Origin: Clostridia bacterium
GTDB lineage: Bacteria > Bacillota > DSM-521 > Neomoorellales > SLTJ01
Direction: 5' to 3'
DNA: 64,000 nucleotides
NCBI GenBank assembly: GCA_004347685.1
Contig: SLTJ01000028.1
Location: 1 to 64,000 of the forward strand
Each line of letters opens with the position of its first letter. Within the stretch, counting starts at the first letter, position 1. Both the position numbers and the translations under genes were made by a program. Shown one piece after another: positions 34,820 through 43,005 of this stretch. A model generated the notes under the pieces. It was given only the letters and a program-made list of their open reading frames with translations, was not told the origin of the DNA and did not search any database.

Positions 34820-36406
34820 ATGAGTTCACGTCGTGTGCCAAAAAAACCCCTGCCGCTGCGCCCGGCCGACCCCGGTGGGCAAACAAAAAAGGAAGAACCG
34901 CCGCCTGTCCTGACCCGGGATCTGGCGCGCAACCTGGAGATTCTAAAACAAGCCCTGGCCGAATCCAGCGACGTGGTTTTTCGTGAGTTTGCTGTGGGCA
35001 GCCGTTACCTGCCGGCTGCCGTGGTCTTTGTTGACGGCCTGGTAGACAAGCAGATGCTTGACCGGGACCTCTTGGAGGCCCTGATGCTGGAACTGGCCCT
35101 GGTGGAGAGGGCCGGGGCCGGCTGCCTGGAACCCGAAGCGGCGATGGCCTGCCTGAAGCAAAGGGCGGTTACGGCCGGCGAGGTGCGGGAGAGCCGGGAC
35201 CTGGAGGACCTCATCACTTTCATCCTTTCGGGGGATACGGCCTTCCTGGTGCAGGGCGCAGGCTATGCCCTGGTCGTCAATACCCGGGGCTGGAAAATGC
35301 GCGGCCTGGAGGAGCCGGTCAACGAGCCCACCATCCGCGGCCCCAAGGAAGGGTTCAGCGAGACGGTGCGGGTGAACACCGCCCTGGTGCGCCGGCTTGT
35401 CCGGGATCCCCGCCTTAAGATAGAAGGCATGCGCCTGGGCCGGCGCTCCCGGACAGACTGTGCCGTGGCTTTCATCGAGGGCGTGGTTAATCCTGACCTG
35501 GTGGCCGAGGTCCGCCGCCGGCTCGCGACCATTGATATTGACTTCATCATGGAAACCGGTGACATCGAACAGATGCTCGAGGACAGCGTCCTTTCCCCCT
35601 TCCCCCAGATGCAGCATACCGAGCGGCCGGACAAGGCGGCCGCGGCCCTCATGGAGGGCCGGGTAGCCATCCTGGTGGACGGCACGCCCTTTGCCCTCCT
35701 GGCTCCGGCCACCTTCAGCCAGTTCTTCCAGAGCCCGGAAGACTACTACCAGCGGTGGGAACTGGCGTCCTTCCTGCGCCTGTTGCGGGTCTTCGCCTCT
35801 TACGTGGCCACCTTTACCCCGGCCATATACGTGGCCCTGGTTTCCTACCATCCGGGACTGCTGCCCACGCCCCTGGCCCTGTCCATCGCCGCTTCCCGCG
35901 AAGGCATGCCTCTGCCCATCATGCTGGAAGCCCTGGCCATGGAATTCTTCTTCGAGGTCTTCCGCGAGGCCGGCACCCGCCTGCCTCGGGCTGTGGGCCA
36001 GACGGTGGGGATTGTCGGTGGCCTGATCATCGGCCAGGCGGCGGTGATGGCCCGCTTGGTCAGCCCGGCCACGGTGATCGTGGTCGCCCTTACGGCCATG
36101 GCCTCCTTCGTCATCCCGGCCTACGACATGGCCATCGCCTTCCGCCTGCTGCGCTTCCCGCTCCTGTTCGCGGCCGGTATTTTAGGGTTGTTCGGGGTAA
36201 TGCTGGGCTTCATTATCATCAACATTCACATGGTGGCCTTGAACACGTTCGGCACCGTATACCTTTCCACCTTTGTCCCCTACCAGCCTCGCGCCTGGAA
36301 GGATCTCCTTATCCGTGGCCCGGCGCGCACCCTCCGGCACCGCCCGGAGATGCTCCATCCTCAGGATGAAGTCCGCCAGGCCAGCCGCAAGGAAAGCGGG
36401 TGGTAG
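34820..36406 (+). CDS. gerAA: Spore germination receptor subunit A
   Basis: 528 residues. A soluble N-terminal part (about 1-290) contains the GerA motifs FREFAVG, VFVDGLVDK and VNEPTIRGPKEGFSETVRVN; five or so membrane helices follow (FTPAIYVALVSYHPGLLPT, GIVGGLIIGQAAV, LLFAAGILGLFGVMLGFII). Together with GerAB and GerAC it forms an inner-membrane nutrient receptor/channel that triggers germination. ATG 34820 follows CGGAGG. Its 3' end overlaps gerAB by 7 bp. Confidence 0.95.
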   Translation: MSSRRVPKKPLPLRPADPGGQTKKEEPPPVLTRDLARNLEILKQALAESSDVVFREFAVGSRYLPAAVVFVDGLVDKQMLDRDLLEALMLELALVERAGAGCLEPEAAMACLKQRAVTAGEVRESRDLEDLITFILSGDTAFLVQGAGYALVVNTRGWKMRGLEEPVNEPTIRGPKEGFSETVRVNTALVRRLVRDPRLKIEGMRLGRRSRTDCAVAFIEGVVNPDLVAEVRRRLATIDIDFIMETGDIEQMLEDSVLSPFPQMQHTERPDKAAAALMEGRVAILVDGTPFALLAPATFSQFFQSPEDYYQRWELASFLRLLRVFASYVATFTPAIYVALVSYHPGLLPTPLALSIAASREGMPLPIMLEALAMEFFFEVFREAGTRLPRAVGQTVGIVGGLIIGQAAVMARLVSPATVIVVALTAMASFVIPAYDMAIAFRLLRFPLLFAAGILGLFGVMLGFIIINIHMVALNTFGTVYLSTFVPYQPRAWKDLLIRGPARTLRHRPEMLHPQDEVRQASRKESGW

Positions 36407-37491
36407 CAGTGGTGCAGGACCGGATCGCCTCGATCCAGCTTACCCTCCTGGTGGCCATGACCGCCATCGGCACCCATTACCTAGCCATGCCCGGGTTTGT
36501 GGCCCGCGCTGCCGGCCGCGACGGCTGGCTTTCCCTGCTGGCCGGGGCCGCGGTGGCAGGCCTGGGGGTCTGGGCAGTCGCGAGCATCAGCCGGCGCTTC
36601 CCGGATAAGACGGTGGTGCAGTACAACCCCGCTCTTTTCGGCCGGATACCCGGCGTTTTCCTCAATATCTGGCTGCTGGCCCACTTCACCCTGGCCGCGG
36701 CCTTCGGCCTGCGCTTTTTCGGCGACGTCCTCAAGCTCTTTCTCTTTGACCGTACGCCCCTGGAGGTCATCATGATCGCCATGCTCCTTACGGCGGCCTA
36801 CGCCGTCCGCCACGGGGTGAACGTGCTGGCCCGCCTGGCCGAGGTTTTCTTCCCCGTCGTCATCCCGTTCTGGGGGATAACCATGTTTTTTCTCCAGATG
36901 CAGGTAGATTACGCCAACCTGCTGCCGGTCATGGACCAGGGGCTGAAACCGGTGGCAAGAGGCATTTTCCCCGGGTATATGGTTTTCCAGGGATACGGCC
37001 TGATGCTCTTTATCACGCCGTTGCTGCAGGATTCCAGCCAGGCCATGCGCGCGGCCCTGGGGGGGATCGCCATCACCCTGTTCATTTACCTAGTGACCTT
37101 TACCGGGGCGGTAGGCATCTTCGGCGCGCAACACCTGACCCTGCTGATTTACCCGGTGGTGGACCTGGTCCGCGCCCTGACGCTGCCGGAAATGATTATT
37201 GAACGTCAGGAAATCCTCCTCCTCAGCGTCTGGATCCTGGTGAGTTTCCTGGCCCTGGCGGTGGCCTTTTACCTGGTCAGTTTCGGCGCCAGCCAGGTGT
37301 TGGGTCTGAAAGAGTTTTCCCCCATGGTTTACCTGGTTTTGCCCCTAGTCTACCTGGCAGCCATTCTCCCGCCCAACGCGGCCCAGGTGATTGCCCTCAG
37401 CCGGATGCTGGGCGGGAGTTTCGTCTTGCTTTCCGCCATATATATCCTGCGAGCCGGCCTCCTCGGGCTCTGGCCGGCACGGCGGGCCTGA
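36400..37491 (+). CDS. gerAB: Spore germination receptor subunit B
   Basis: 363 residues, about ten membrane helices of the APC-like GerAB fold, proposed to bind the germinant amino acid or sugar. Visible features: ISSIQLT-like start (RIASIQLTLLVAMTAIGTHY), FPDKTVVQYNPALFGRIPG and EMIIERQEILLLSVWILVSF. GTG 36400 overlaps the gerAA stop, implying translational coupling; GTG 36409 or 36412 are alternatives. Confidence 0.94.
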   Translation: MVAVVQDRIASIQLTLLVAMTAIGTHYLAMPGFVARAAGRDGWLSLLAGAAVAGLGVWAVASISRRFPDKTVVQYNPALFGRIPGVFLNIWLLAHFTLAAAFGLRFFGDVLKLFLFDRTPLEVIMIAMLLTAAYAVRHGVNVLARLAEVFFPVVIPFWGITMFFLQMQVDYANLLPVMDQGLKPVARGIFPGYMVFQGYGLMLFITPLLQDSSQAMRAALGGIAITLFIYLVTFTGAVGIFGAQHLTLLIYPVVDLVRALTLPEMIIERQEILLLSVWILVSFLALAVAFYLVSFGASQVLGLKEFSPMVYLVLPLVYLAAILPPNAAQVIALSRMLGGSFVLLSAIYILRAGLLGLWPARRA

Positions 37492-37494
37492 ACT

Positions 37495-37516
37495 GGAGGT
37501 TGGAAGTTGGAGGTCA
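37495..37516 (+). repeat. Heptanucleotide repeat tract, site 4
   Basis: GGAGGTTGGAAGTTGGAGGT: three 7-bp units. The first supplies the GGAGG Shine-Dalgarno and the second the TTG start codon of gerAC. Confidence 0.7.
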
Positions 37517-38775
37517 GCGGCCGGGGGAACCGGCTGAAAACGCCGGGACGAAAAAGCGGTAGCTCAGGTTTTTACCTTTTGGCGGGCGCGGGCAAGCCGT
37601 CCCTGGTGGCCTGCCTGGCGGCCCTCCTCCTTTTTCTGGCTTCCGGGTGCTGGGACCGGGTAGAGATAGAGGACCGGGCCTTTGTCCTGGCCAGCGGTCT
37701 GGATTGGGCCGCGCCCAGCCCGGCCCGGGAAAGCCTGGAGCCGGCCGGCTACGTGGGCGACCGGCAGTACCGCCTTACTATCCAGGTGGTGGAGCCGGCC
37801 AAGATGATCGGCGGCCAGGCGGGTGGCGGAGGGGGCGGGGGCACCACCCAGGAGGCCCCCTTCTGGAATGTGAGCACCATTTCCGGCAGCATCTTTGCGG
37901 CCATCAGGAATCTGGCTACGCGGGTCGAGCGCGTTCCGGATTTTTCCCACATGGCGGTGATTGTCGTCGGGGAGGAGCTGGCCCGGCGGGGCATGGGCGA
38001 CGCCCTGGATGTCTTCACCCGCGACAATGAGGTCCGCCGCCATGCCAGTATCTACGTGGCCAAAGGGGAGACCACGGATGTACTCAAGGTGAAGCCGAAG
38101 CTGGCCAGTGTGAACGCCAGCTACCTGCACGAGCTTTTCACCAACAGCTTCAAGACTTCCCGCTTCCCGCCCCGGGCCGACATGGACTATGTTGAGAGCT
38201 CCATGGTAACCGGCCGTTCCTTTGTGCTGCCGCGGGTGGTGGCTGGGAAGCAGGATGTCAAGCTGGCCGGCGGGGCGGTCTTTAAAGGGGGCCGGATGGT
38301 GGGCTGGCTCGGGGAAACCGAGGTGGCCGGCTATAACTGGCTGGCCAACTTGGTGAAGGGCGGCGAGCTGGTCGTCCCCTGCCCCTGGGGGTCGGCGGTG
38401 GAAGTATACGAGATAAACACGGCCAAAACCCGCCTCCTGCCCCTGGTGGAAGACGGCCAGGTCACCTTCATCCTGGTGGTCAAGACCGAGGGTACCTTTG
38501 CCGAACACCAGGACGCCCACGATGCCCTCAGCCCACAGTATCTGAGGGATTTTGAGGCCGCGACCGGGGCGGCCGTCAACGAGCACGTACAGGCGGCCTT
38601 GAGGAGGTTGCAGGGCTTGCGGGCTGACGCCACCGGCCTGGGCCAGGCCCTGGAGCGGCGGTACCCCGGGTACTGGAGCCAGGTCAAGGAACGCTGGGAG
38701 GATGAGATTTTTCCCACGGTGGAGTTGAGGGTGGAGCCGCACATCTACGTGCGGCGCGTGGGGACGCAGAGGTAG
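37507..38775 (+). CDS. gerAC: Spore germination receptor lipoprotein subunit C
   Basis: 422 residues. The lipobox is LLFLASGC, followed by the GerAC hallmark WDRVEIEDRAFVLASGLDW. The rest is extracytoplasmic, with PDFSHMAVIVVGEELARRGM and the C-terminal domain ending VKVRW-like (LGQALERRYPGYWSQVKERW). A 35-residue N-terminal extension precedes the signal peptide if TTG 37507 is used, and the Shine-Dalgarno lies within a heptanucleotide repeat. Last gene of the receptor operon. Confidence 0.94.
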   Translation: MEVSGRGNRLKTPGRKSGSSGFYLLAGAGKPSLVACLAALLLFLASGCWDRVEIEDRAFVLASGLDWAAPSPARESLEPAGYVGDRQYRLTIQVVEPAKMIGGQAGGGGGGGTTQEAPFWNVSTISGSIFAAIRNLATRVERVPDFSHMAVIVVGEELARRGMGDALDVFTRDNEVRRHASIYVAKGETTDVLKVKPKLASVNASYLHELFTNSFKTSRFPPRADMDYVESSMVTGRSFVLPRVVAGKQDVKLAGGAVFKGGRMVGWLGETEVAGYNWLANLVKGGELVVPCPWGSAVEVYEINTAKTRLLPLVEDGQVTFILVVKTEGTFAEHQDAHDALSPQYLRDFEAATGAAVNEHVQAALRRLQGLRADATGLGQALERRYPGYWSQVKERWEDEIFPTVELRVEPHIYVRRVGTQR

Positions 38776-38912
38776 AGTCGCGCAGACGCTCCTGGGAGGG
38801 CAGTCACTGCGCTTTTCGCCCTCTGCTGGTTCCACCTAGGGGGCAAGAATGCCTGGGTGGAGGGGCCGGGCGTTGGGATGTCGGGGGTCCCGGTTGAAAA
38901 AAGGGGGTGGTC

Positions 38913-39146
38913 GTGGCTATGTGGTGGAACATCCTGGTTTGGGCCGGGGATGTTTTTGACGCCCCGCTGCTGATCGTGATGCTGCTCTGCGGGCTGTGGT
39001 CCTTCTGGATGGTGCGTCCGGCCATGGCCGAGAAGGACCTGCAGCGGGAAAGCCGGGTGGCGGCCGCCGGCGGATTTTTTTACCTGACGGTGGCGGTGGT
39101 GATGTTTGTCGCTCTGCGGGTAGCCAGGATTTTCCTTCCCCTGTAA
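38913..39146 (+). CDS. Small two-helix membrane protein, CLC_0170-like
   Basis: 77 residues from GTG 38913 (Shine-Dalgarno GGGGG). Two membrane helices (APLLIVMLLCGLWSFWMV and GGFFYLTVAVVMFVALRVA) are joined by a charged loop (RPAMAEKDLQRESRVA). This layout resembles the CLC_0170 family found near germination genes in Clostridia. Function unknown; the position just after gerAC suggests a spore role. Confidence 0.6.
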   Translation: MAMWWNILVWAGDVFDAPLLIVMLLCGLWSFWMVRPAMAEKDLQRESRVAAAGGFFYLTVAVVMFVALRVARIFLPL

Positions 39147-39181
39147 TCCGGGCCGTGGTAGGAACGGTAAAGAAATAGATG

Positions 39182-39210
39182 TTGACGGTAACCCCAACTG
39201 GTATTACTAT
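39182..39210 (+). promoter_or_regulatory. Promoter of the tat genes
   Basis: TTGACG (39182-39187) and TACTAT (39205-39210) with a 17-bp spacer, 19 bp before the first tatA start. Confidence 0.6.
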
Positions 39211-39228
39211 ATAGGGGGGGTGAAGTAT

Positions 39229-39423
39229 ATGCCGTTCAATATTGGTCTTCCTGAACTGCTTATTATCCTGGTGATCGCGCTGGTCATTTTCGGTGCCGGC
39301 AAGCTCCCGGGAGTGGGCCGGGCCCTGGGCCAGAGCATCCGCGAGTTCAAGGAGGCTTCCGAGGGCAAGAGCCAGGCTGTTCAGACCAGCGAGCACAAGG
39401 AGGAGCCCAAGGCTCAGGCCTGA
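39229..39423 (+). CDS. tatA: Twin-arginine translocase subunit TatA (first copy)
   Basis: 64 residues: one membrane helix (LPELLIILVIALVIF), the hinge GAGKLPGVGRALGQSI and an amphipathic helix, then a charged tail. TatA oligomers form the pore for folded protein export. ATG 39229 is 8 nt after GGGGGGG. A mobile repeat separates it from the second tatA-like gene. Confidence 0.92.
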   Translation: MPFNIGLPELLIILVIALVIFGAGKLPGVGRALGQSIREFKEASEGKSQAVQTSEHKEEPKAQA

Positions 39424-39478
39424 GGAAGATCCAGCCGCAACTGGCCGACGGGATAAGGAGACAGATTGTTATTGCGGG

Positions 39479-39613
39479 GTAACTACTCAGCCTCCATGCC
39501 GGTCGGAGGTCGGGCGGCGAACGACTGAAGACGCTAGCCGGGTTATCAGGCTTCGCGAAAGTGACGGCGAGGCCGCTGACAGCGGCTGTGATAGCGGTGG
39601 CCTGAGCAGTTAC
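39479..39613 (+). mobile_element. MITE-like repeat, copy A, with 8-bp target duplication
   Basis: A 135-bp element with terminal inverted repeats GTAACTACTCAG / CTGAGCAGTTAC (11 of 12). The perfect direct repeat ATTGCGGG flanks it on both sides (39471-39478 and 39614-39621). Copies B and C share the ~115-bp core. GTAA ends with an 8-bp duplication recall IS66-family elements, but no transposase is in the window. The core is rich in self-complementary stretches (CCTCC/GGAGG; GCCGCT-GAC-AGCGGC). Confidence 0.8.
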
Positions 39614-39642
39614 ATTGCGGGTTTGATGCCGGGTGGCTGGGG

Positions 39643-39849
39643 GTGCATGCCAGGGTGAATATCAATGGCTCCGAACTGCTGATCATCCTTATTGTGGCTA
39701 TGATTGTGCTCGGCCCCAGGGAACTGCCGAAGATGGGGCGGACGCTGGGGAACGCCGTGCGGGAATTTCGCAAAGCCTCCAGCGGGATCACTGCGGAACT
39801 CGGCCTGGACAAACTGCTGGAAGAGGAGAAGCCCAAGGAACAGGGCTAA
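39643..39849 (+). CDS. tatA: TatA/TatB-like translocase protein (second copy)
   Basis: 68 residues: one helix (ELLIILIVAMIVLG) followed by PRELPKMGRTLGNAVREFRK and a short charged tail. GPRELPKMGR resembles TatB as much as TatA, so this may be the TatB-type partner in a two-TatA system. The start is uncertain: GTG 39643 or GTG 39655. A mobile repeat lies immediately upstream and another downstream. Confidence 0.85.
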   Translation: MHARVNINGSELLIILIVAMIVLGPRELPKMGRTLGNAVREFRKASSGITAELGLDKLLEEEKPKEQG

Positions 39850-39857
39850 TGATTAGA

Positions 39858-39973
39858 CAGCCTCCAGGCCGGTCGGAGGTCGGGCGGCGAACGACTGAAG
39901 ACGCTAGCCGGGATATCAGGCTTCGCGGAAGTGACGGTGAGGCCGCCGACATGGCTGGGATAGGCGGTGGCCT
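39858..39973 (+). mobile_element. MITE-like repeat, copy B (ends degraded)
   Basis: The core from CAGCCTCCAGGCCGG to GGCGGTGGCCT is about 90% identical to copy A, but the terminal inverted repeats are lost (GATTAGA on the left, TTAGTAG on the right). No target duplication is seen. It begins 9 bp after the second tatA stop. From 39974 to 40135 no gene is recognised. Confidence 0.75.
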
Positions 39974-40135
39974 TTAGTAGACGCCCATGCCACTGGACAG
40001 TGGCACCAACGAAGGATGAAAATGGCAGCGAGCGCCTGGTTTTTGTAGTTACAGGCTAATAACGGCTTGCACCATTGGATCGGCGAACGGCCGTCTGCCT
40101 CCGTCGGCTCTTGGCCTTGATGTGGGGGTGAGGGT

Positions 40136-40900
40136 TTGGCTACGGCGGAGAAAGAAATGACCTTGATGGAGCACTTGGAGGATCTGCGCCGGGTGCTGGT
40201 TATTTGTGCCGTAACCCTGGCCATAACCACGGGTATCGTTTATGGTTTCTTCCGCCGGGAACTCTACGACTGGGTGACTTCGCCGCTACAGCAGTACCAT
40301 GTACCCCTGGTGTTTATCGGCCTCGGTGAGGCCTTCATGACCCAGATCAAGCTGGCTTTTTTTGCGGGCTTTATTCTGGCCTTGCCGGTGATTTTGTGGC
40401 AAGTGTGGGGGTTTATCGTCCCGGCCCTCCAGCCGGAGGAACGGCGCAAGGTCAGGCTGATTGTGCCCCTCTCAGTAGTGCTGTTTCTGGCCGGAGCGGC
40501 CTTTGCCTACTTTGCCGTCTTTCGCTTCGCGGCCCGCTTTCTCATCCTTGTTGCCGGACCGGACCTGCAGCCCATGATCAGCATCGGGCAATACGTTTCC
40601 TTCCTGATTTCCTTTCTGCTCCCCTTCGGGCTGGCTTTTGAATTGCCCCTGATCATATATTTTCTCGCCCACTGGGGCGTGGTGTCAGGGGATTGGCTGG
40701 CCAAGAACCGCAAGTTCGCCATCTTAATTATCTTTGTCGCGGCCGCGGCCCTCACCCCGGGGCCGGATGTGATCTCGCAACTCCTGATGGCCGGGCCGCT
40801 CCTGCTCCTCTATGAGGTGAGTATTTGGGCCGCCAGGGCGGCGGGGAAGGGGCGAGAGGCGGCCCAGGCCGGCCCGGGAAAGGCGGAGGTTAGAAGTTAG
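40136..40900 (+). CDS. tatC: Twin-arginine translocase subunit TatC
   Basis: 254 residues, six membrane helices. TatC recognises the twin-arginine signal. Diagnostic motifs: MEHLEDLRRVLV at the cytoplasmic N-terminus, the FMTQIKLAFFAGFILALPV loop and FALEL-like LPFGLAFELPLIIYFLAHWG. TTG 40136 follows GGGGGTGAGGG. The tail runs into a heptanucleotide repeat that encodes the last codons. Confidence 0.95.
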   Translation: MATAEKEMTLMEHLEDLRRVLVICAVTLAITTGIVYGFFRRELYDWVTSPLQQYHVPLVFIGLGEAFMTQIKLAFFAGFILALPVILWQVWGFIVPALQPEERRKVRLIVPLSVVLFLAGAAFAYFAVFRFAARFLILVAGPDLQPMISIGQYVSFLISFLLPFGLAFELPLIIYFLAHWGVVSGDWLAKNRKFAILIIFVAAAALTPGPDVISQLLMAGPLLLLYEVSIWAARAAGKGREAAQAGPGKAEVRS

Positions 40901-40911
40901 AGGTTGGAGTG
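40885..40911 (+). repeat. Heptanucleotide repeat tract, site 5
   Basis: GAGGTTA GAAGTTA, then GAGGTTG GAGTGAG: about four 7-bp units overlapping the tatC stop codon and running up to the riboswitch. Confidence 0.75.
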
Positions 40912-40925
40912 AGTAATTACAACCA

Positions 40926-41046
40926 CATAACGTTCTCCGAGCTTGGAGGCCTGCGGGAGAAATCCTATGGCCTTCAGGCCTGAACCCGGGTCGGGTTCAC
41001 AGGGCAAGGCTGGAAACGGCGTTGCCTCCCTTGTCAGGAAAGGAGA
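40926..41046 (+). promoter_or_regulatory. Molybdenum cofactor (Moco) riboswitch aptamer
   Basis: CTCCGAGC near the 5' side, a variable hairpin (GGCCTTCAGGCC), AACCCGGGTCGGGTT, and the strongly conserved 3' block TTGCCTCCC-TTGTC-AGGAAAGGAG are the features of the Moco/Tuco RNA family known upstream of moa and mod genes. It precedes modABC, the expected regulon. GAAAGGAG (41038-41045) is complementary to the loop of the following terminator. Confidence 0.85.
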
Positions 41047-41060
41047 AATCTTGAGCAATG

Positions 41061-41095
41061 AGGCTCTGTGCTCCTTTCGCGCAGAGCCTTTATTT
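41061..41095 (+). terminator. Riboswitch-controlled terminator before modA
   Basis: AGGCTCTGTGC (41061-41071) pairs with GCGCAGAGCCT (41079-41089), followed by TTTATTT. CTCCTTTC in its loop (41071-41078) can pair exactly with GAAAGGAG of the aptamer, giving a mutually exclusive antiterminator. Confidence 0.8.
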
Positions 41096-41221
41096 GTGGT
41101 GGCGGCCCGCCTCGCCACCGCTTCCACCTCGCTGCCGGAGACGCCACCGGCGGCGGTCCTGCCGCTATTTTGCGCTGTTTGAGGGAGTATGCGGCGTCAT
41201 GTGGCCCTGGAGGAGGATCCA

Positions 41222-42061
41222 TTGAAGAAGCAACTTCGGAACCTCGTTTTTCTGCCAGTTATCCTGTTGCTCGCCCTATTTCTCCCCGGCGGCTGCGGCC
41301 AGAGAGACGCCGGGGCGGAAAACAGGGTGGTGGTTTTTGCCGCCTCCTCCCTGACCGACGTTTTTCAGGAGCTGGGCCAGGCCTTTTCTCGGAAACACCC
41401 GGAGATTGAGGTGCAATTTAACCTGGCCGGAACCCAGACCCTGGTGAACCAGTTACGGCAGGGGGCAGAGGCCGATCTGCTGGCTTCGGCCGACACCGCC
41501 TACGTGGACGAGATCGCCGCCGCGGGGATGGTAGCGGCCTCCAGGGCCATGGCCTATAACCGGCTGGTACTGGCTGTCTACCCGGACGCGGCCGGCCGCA
41601 TCCGGGGTGGAGAAGATCTTTCCGGGCCGGTGCGCCTGGTGCTGGCCGCAGAGCAGGTGCCGGCGGGGCGGTACACCCGCCAGGCCCTAGAACAGATAGA
41701 GGCGGTGGAGGGGCCGGGGTTTGCCGCCCGGGTGCTGGCCAAGGCGGTGTCGCAGGAGCTTAACGTGCGCCAGGTTCTCAGCAAGGTAACCCTGGGGGAA
41801 GCCGACGCGGGCTTTGTATACTATACCGACGCCGTGGCGGCGGGGGATAAGGTGGTCATCAGGGAACTGCCGCCGGCAGGGCAGGTGCGGGCCACCTACG
41901 TCCTGGCCCGACTGCGGCCGGCCCCTAACCCCGGCGGCGGCCAGGCCTTTTACGACTTCGTCCTGTCGCCGGCGGGGCAGGAGATTCTTGCCCGGCGGGG
42001 GTTCATGCCCAATAACTACTCAGCCTCCAGGCCGGTCGGAGGTCGGACGGCGAACGACTGA
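41222..42061 (+). CDS. modA: Molybdate ABC transporter substrate-binding lipoprotein ModA
   Basis: 279 residues. TTG 41222 follows GGAGGAGG and gives a lipoprotein signal (LLLALFLPGGC). Oxyanion-binding motifs: VFAASSLTDVFQELG, NLAGTQTLVNQLRQGAEADL, and VTLGEADAGFVYYTDAV. It binds molybdate or tungstate outside the membrane. The last 11 codons (NYSASRPVGGRTAND) derive from the inserted repeat copy C, which replaced the original stop; the natural end is probably near GFMPN. Confidence 0.94.
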   Translation: MKKQLRNLVFLPVILLLALFLPGGCGQRDAGAENRVVVFAASSLTDVFQELGQAFSRKHPEIEVQFNLAGTQTLVNQLRQGAEADLLASADTAYVDEIAAAGMVAASRAMAYNRLVLAVYPDAAGRIRGGEDLSGPVRLVLAAEQVPAGRYTRQALEQIEAVEGPGFAARVLAKAVSQELNVRQVLSKVTLGEADAGFVYYTDAVAAGDKVVIRELPPAGQVRATYVLARLRPAPNPGGGQAFYDFVLSPAGQEILARRGFMPNNYSASRPVGGRTAND

Positions 42062-42147
42062 AGACGCCGGCCGGGTTATCAAGCTTCGCGAAAGTAACGG
42101 CGAGGCCGCTGACAACGCTACTGATAGGCGGTGGCCTGAGCAGTTAC
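42012..42147 (+). mobile_element. MITE-like repeat, copy C, overlapping modA
   Basis: 136 bp with ends ATAACTACTCAG / CTGAGCAGTTAC and a core about 90% identical to copy A. It starts inside the modA reading frame and supplies the modA stop codon. The flanks (CATGCCCA left, GTTTTCCA right) show no target duplication, so the insertion is old or one flank was rearranged. Confidence 0.8.
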
Positions 42148-42179
42148 GTTTTCCAGGCATTAGGGGAGGGTCTTGCGCG

Positions 42180-42953
42180 TTGCCGGAGCTAAACAGGTGG
42201 GTTTTCTGGCCGGCCCTGGTGGGGGCCATATTTATTATCCTTCCCGTAGCCTCGCTTTTTACCGGCCTGTCCCTGGAGGCGGTGGTGGGCAGCCTTAAGG
42301 CTCCTCTAGTCCTCCAGGCTCTGCGCCTAAGCGGCCTCACCTCCCTGGTCAGTACCGGGCTGATTATCCTGTTCGGGTTGCCCCTGGCCTATTTGCTGGC
42401 CAGAGGCGAATTCAAGGGCCGGCAGTGGTTTGATACCCTGGTGGACCTGCCTATGGTCCTGCCCCCGGCCGTTGCCGGGGTGGCCTTGCTGATGGCCTTC
42501 GGCCGGCGGGGCTGGCTGGGGGTGATTTTCGGGCTGAGTTTTTCCTTCAGCGCGACGGCTGTCATTCTGGCCCAGTGCTTTGTGGCCGGGCCATTTTTCG
42601 TGCGGGCCGCCAGGAGCGGCTTCCAGGCCGTTGACCCCGTACTGGAAAAGGCCTCCCTCACCTTGGGCCGGTCGCCGGCCGCCACCTTCCTTAAGATAAC
42701 TCTCCCCCTGGCCCGCCCGGCCCTGGTCAGCGGCGCGGTGATGGCCTGGGCCCGGGCCCTGGGTGAATTCGGCGCTACCCTCATGTTTGCCGGCAACATG
42801 CCCGGCCGCACGCAGACCATGCCGCTGGCCATCTACACAGCCATGGAGACCAACCTGGATGCCGCCCTGGTGCTGGCGGCCTTGCTGGTGGTGGTGTCTC
42901 TGGCCGTACTCCTGGCCGTGCGCTATCTGGGGCCGGGATGGGAGGGTAGGTAG
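42180..42953 (+). CDS. modB: Molybdate ABC transporter permease ModB
   Basis: 257 residues, about five to six membrane helices. The permease loop reads EKASLTLGRSPAATFLKITL, preceded by FVRAARSGFQAVDP; MVLPPAVAGVALLMAFGRRG is typical of ModB/CysT. TTG 42180 is about 10 nt after GGGGAGGG. A repeat copy occupies most of the modA-modB gap. Confidence 0.93.
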   Translation: MPELNRWVFWPALVGAIFIILPVASLFTGLSLEAVVGSLKAPLVLQALRLSGLTSLVSTGLIILFGLPLAYLLARGEFKGRQWFDTLVDLPMVLPPAVAGVALLMAFGRRGWLGVIFGLSFSFSATAVILAQCFVAGPFFVRAARSGFQAVDPVLEKASLTLGRSPAATFLKITLPLARPALVSGAVMAWARALGEFGATLMFAGNMPGRTQTMPLAIYTAMETNLDAALVLAALLVVVSLAVLLAVRYLGPGWEGR

Positions 42954-43005
42954 AAAGAAAAACTCTTGGAGGGTTCTCAGCACCTCCTCAGGGGAGTTAG
43001 GTGGC

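Noticed and set aside
39479-42147. Repeat copies as HEARO/omega-type guide RNAs or a riboswitch
   Set aside because: No IscB/TnpB gene is nearby, one copy has terminal inverted repeats with a target duplication, and positions do not match a common regulatory location; a transposon-derived repeat is the simpler reading.
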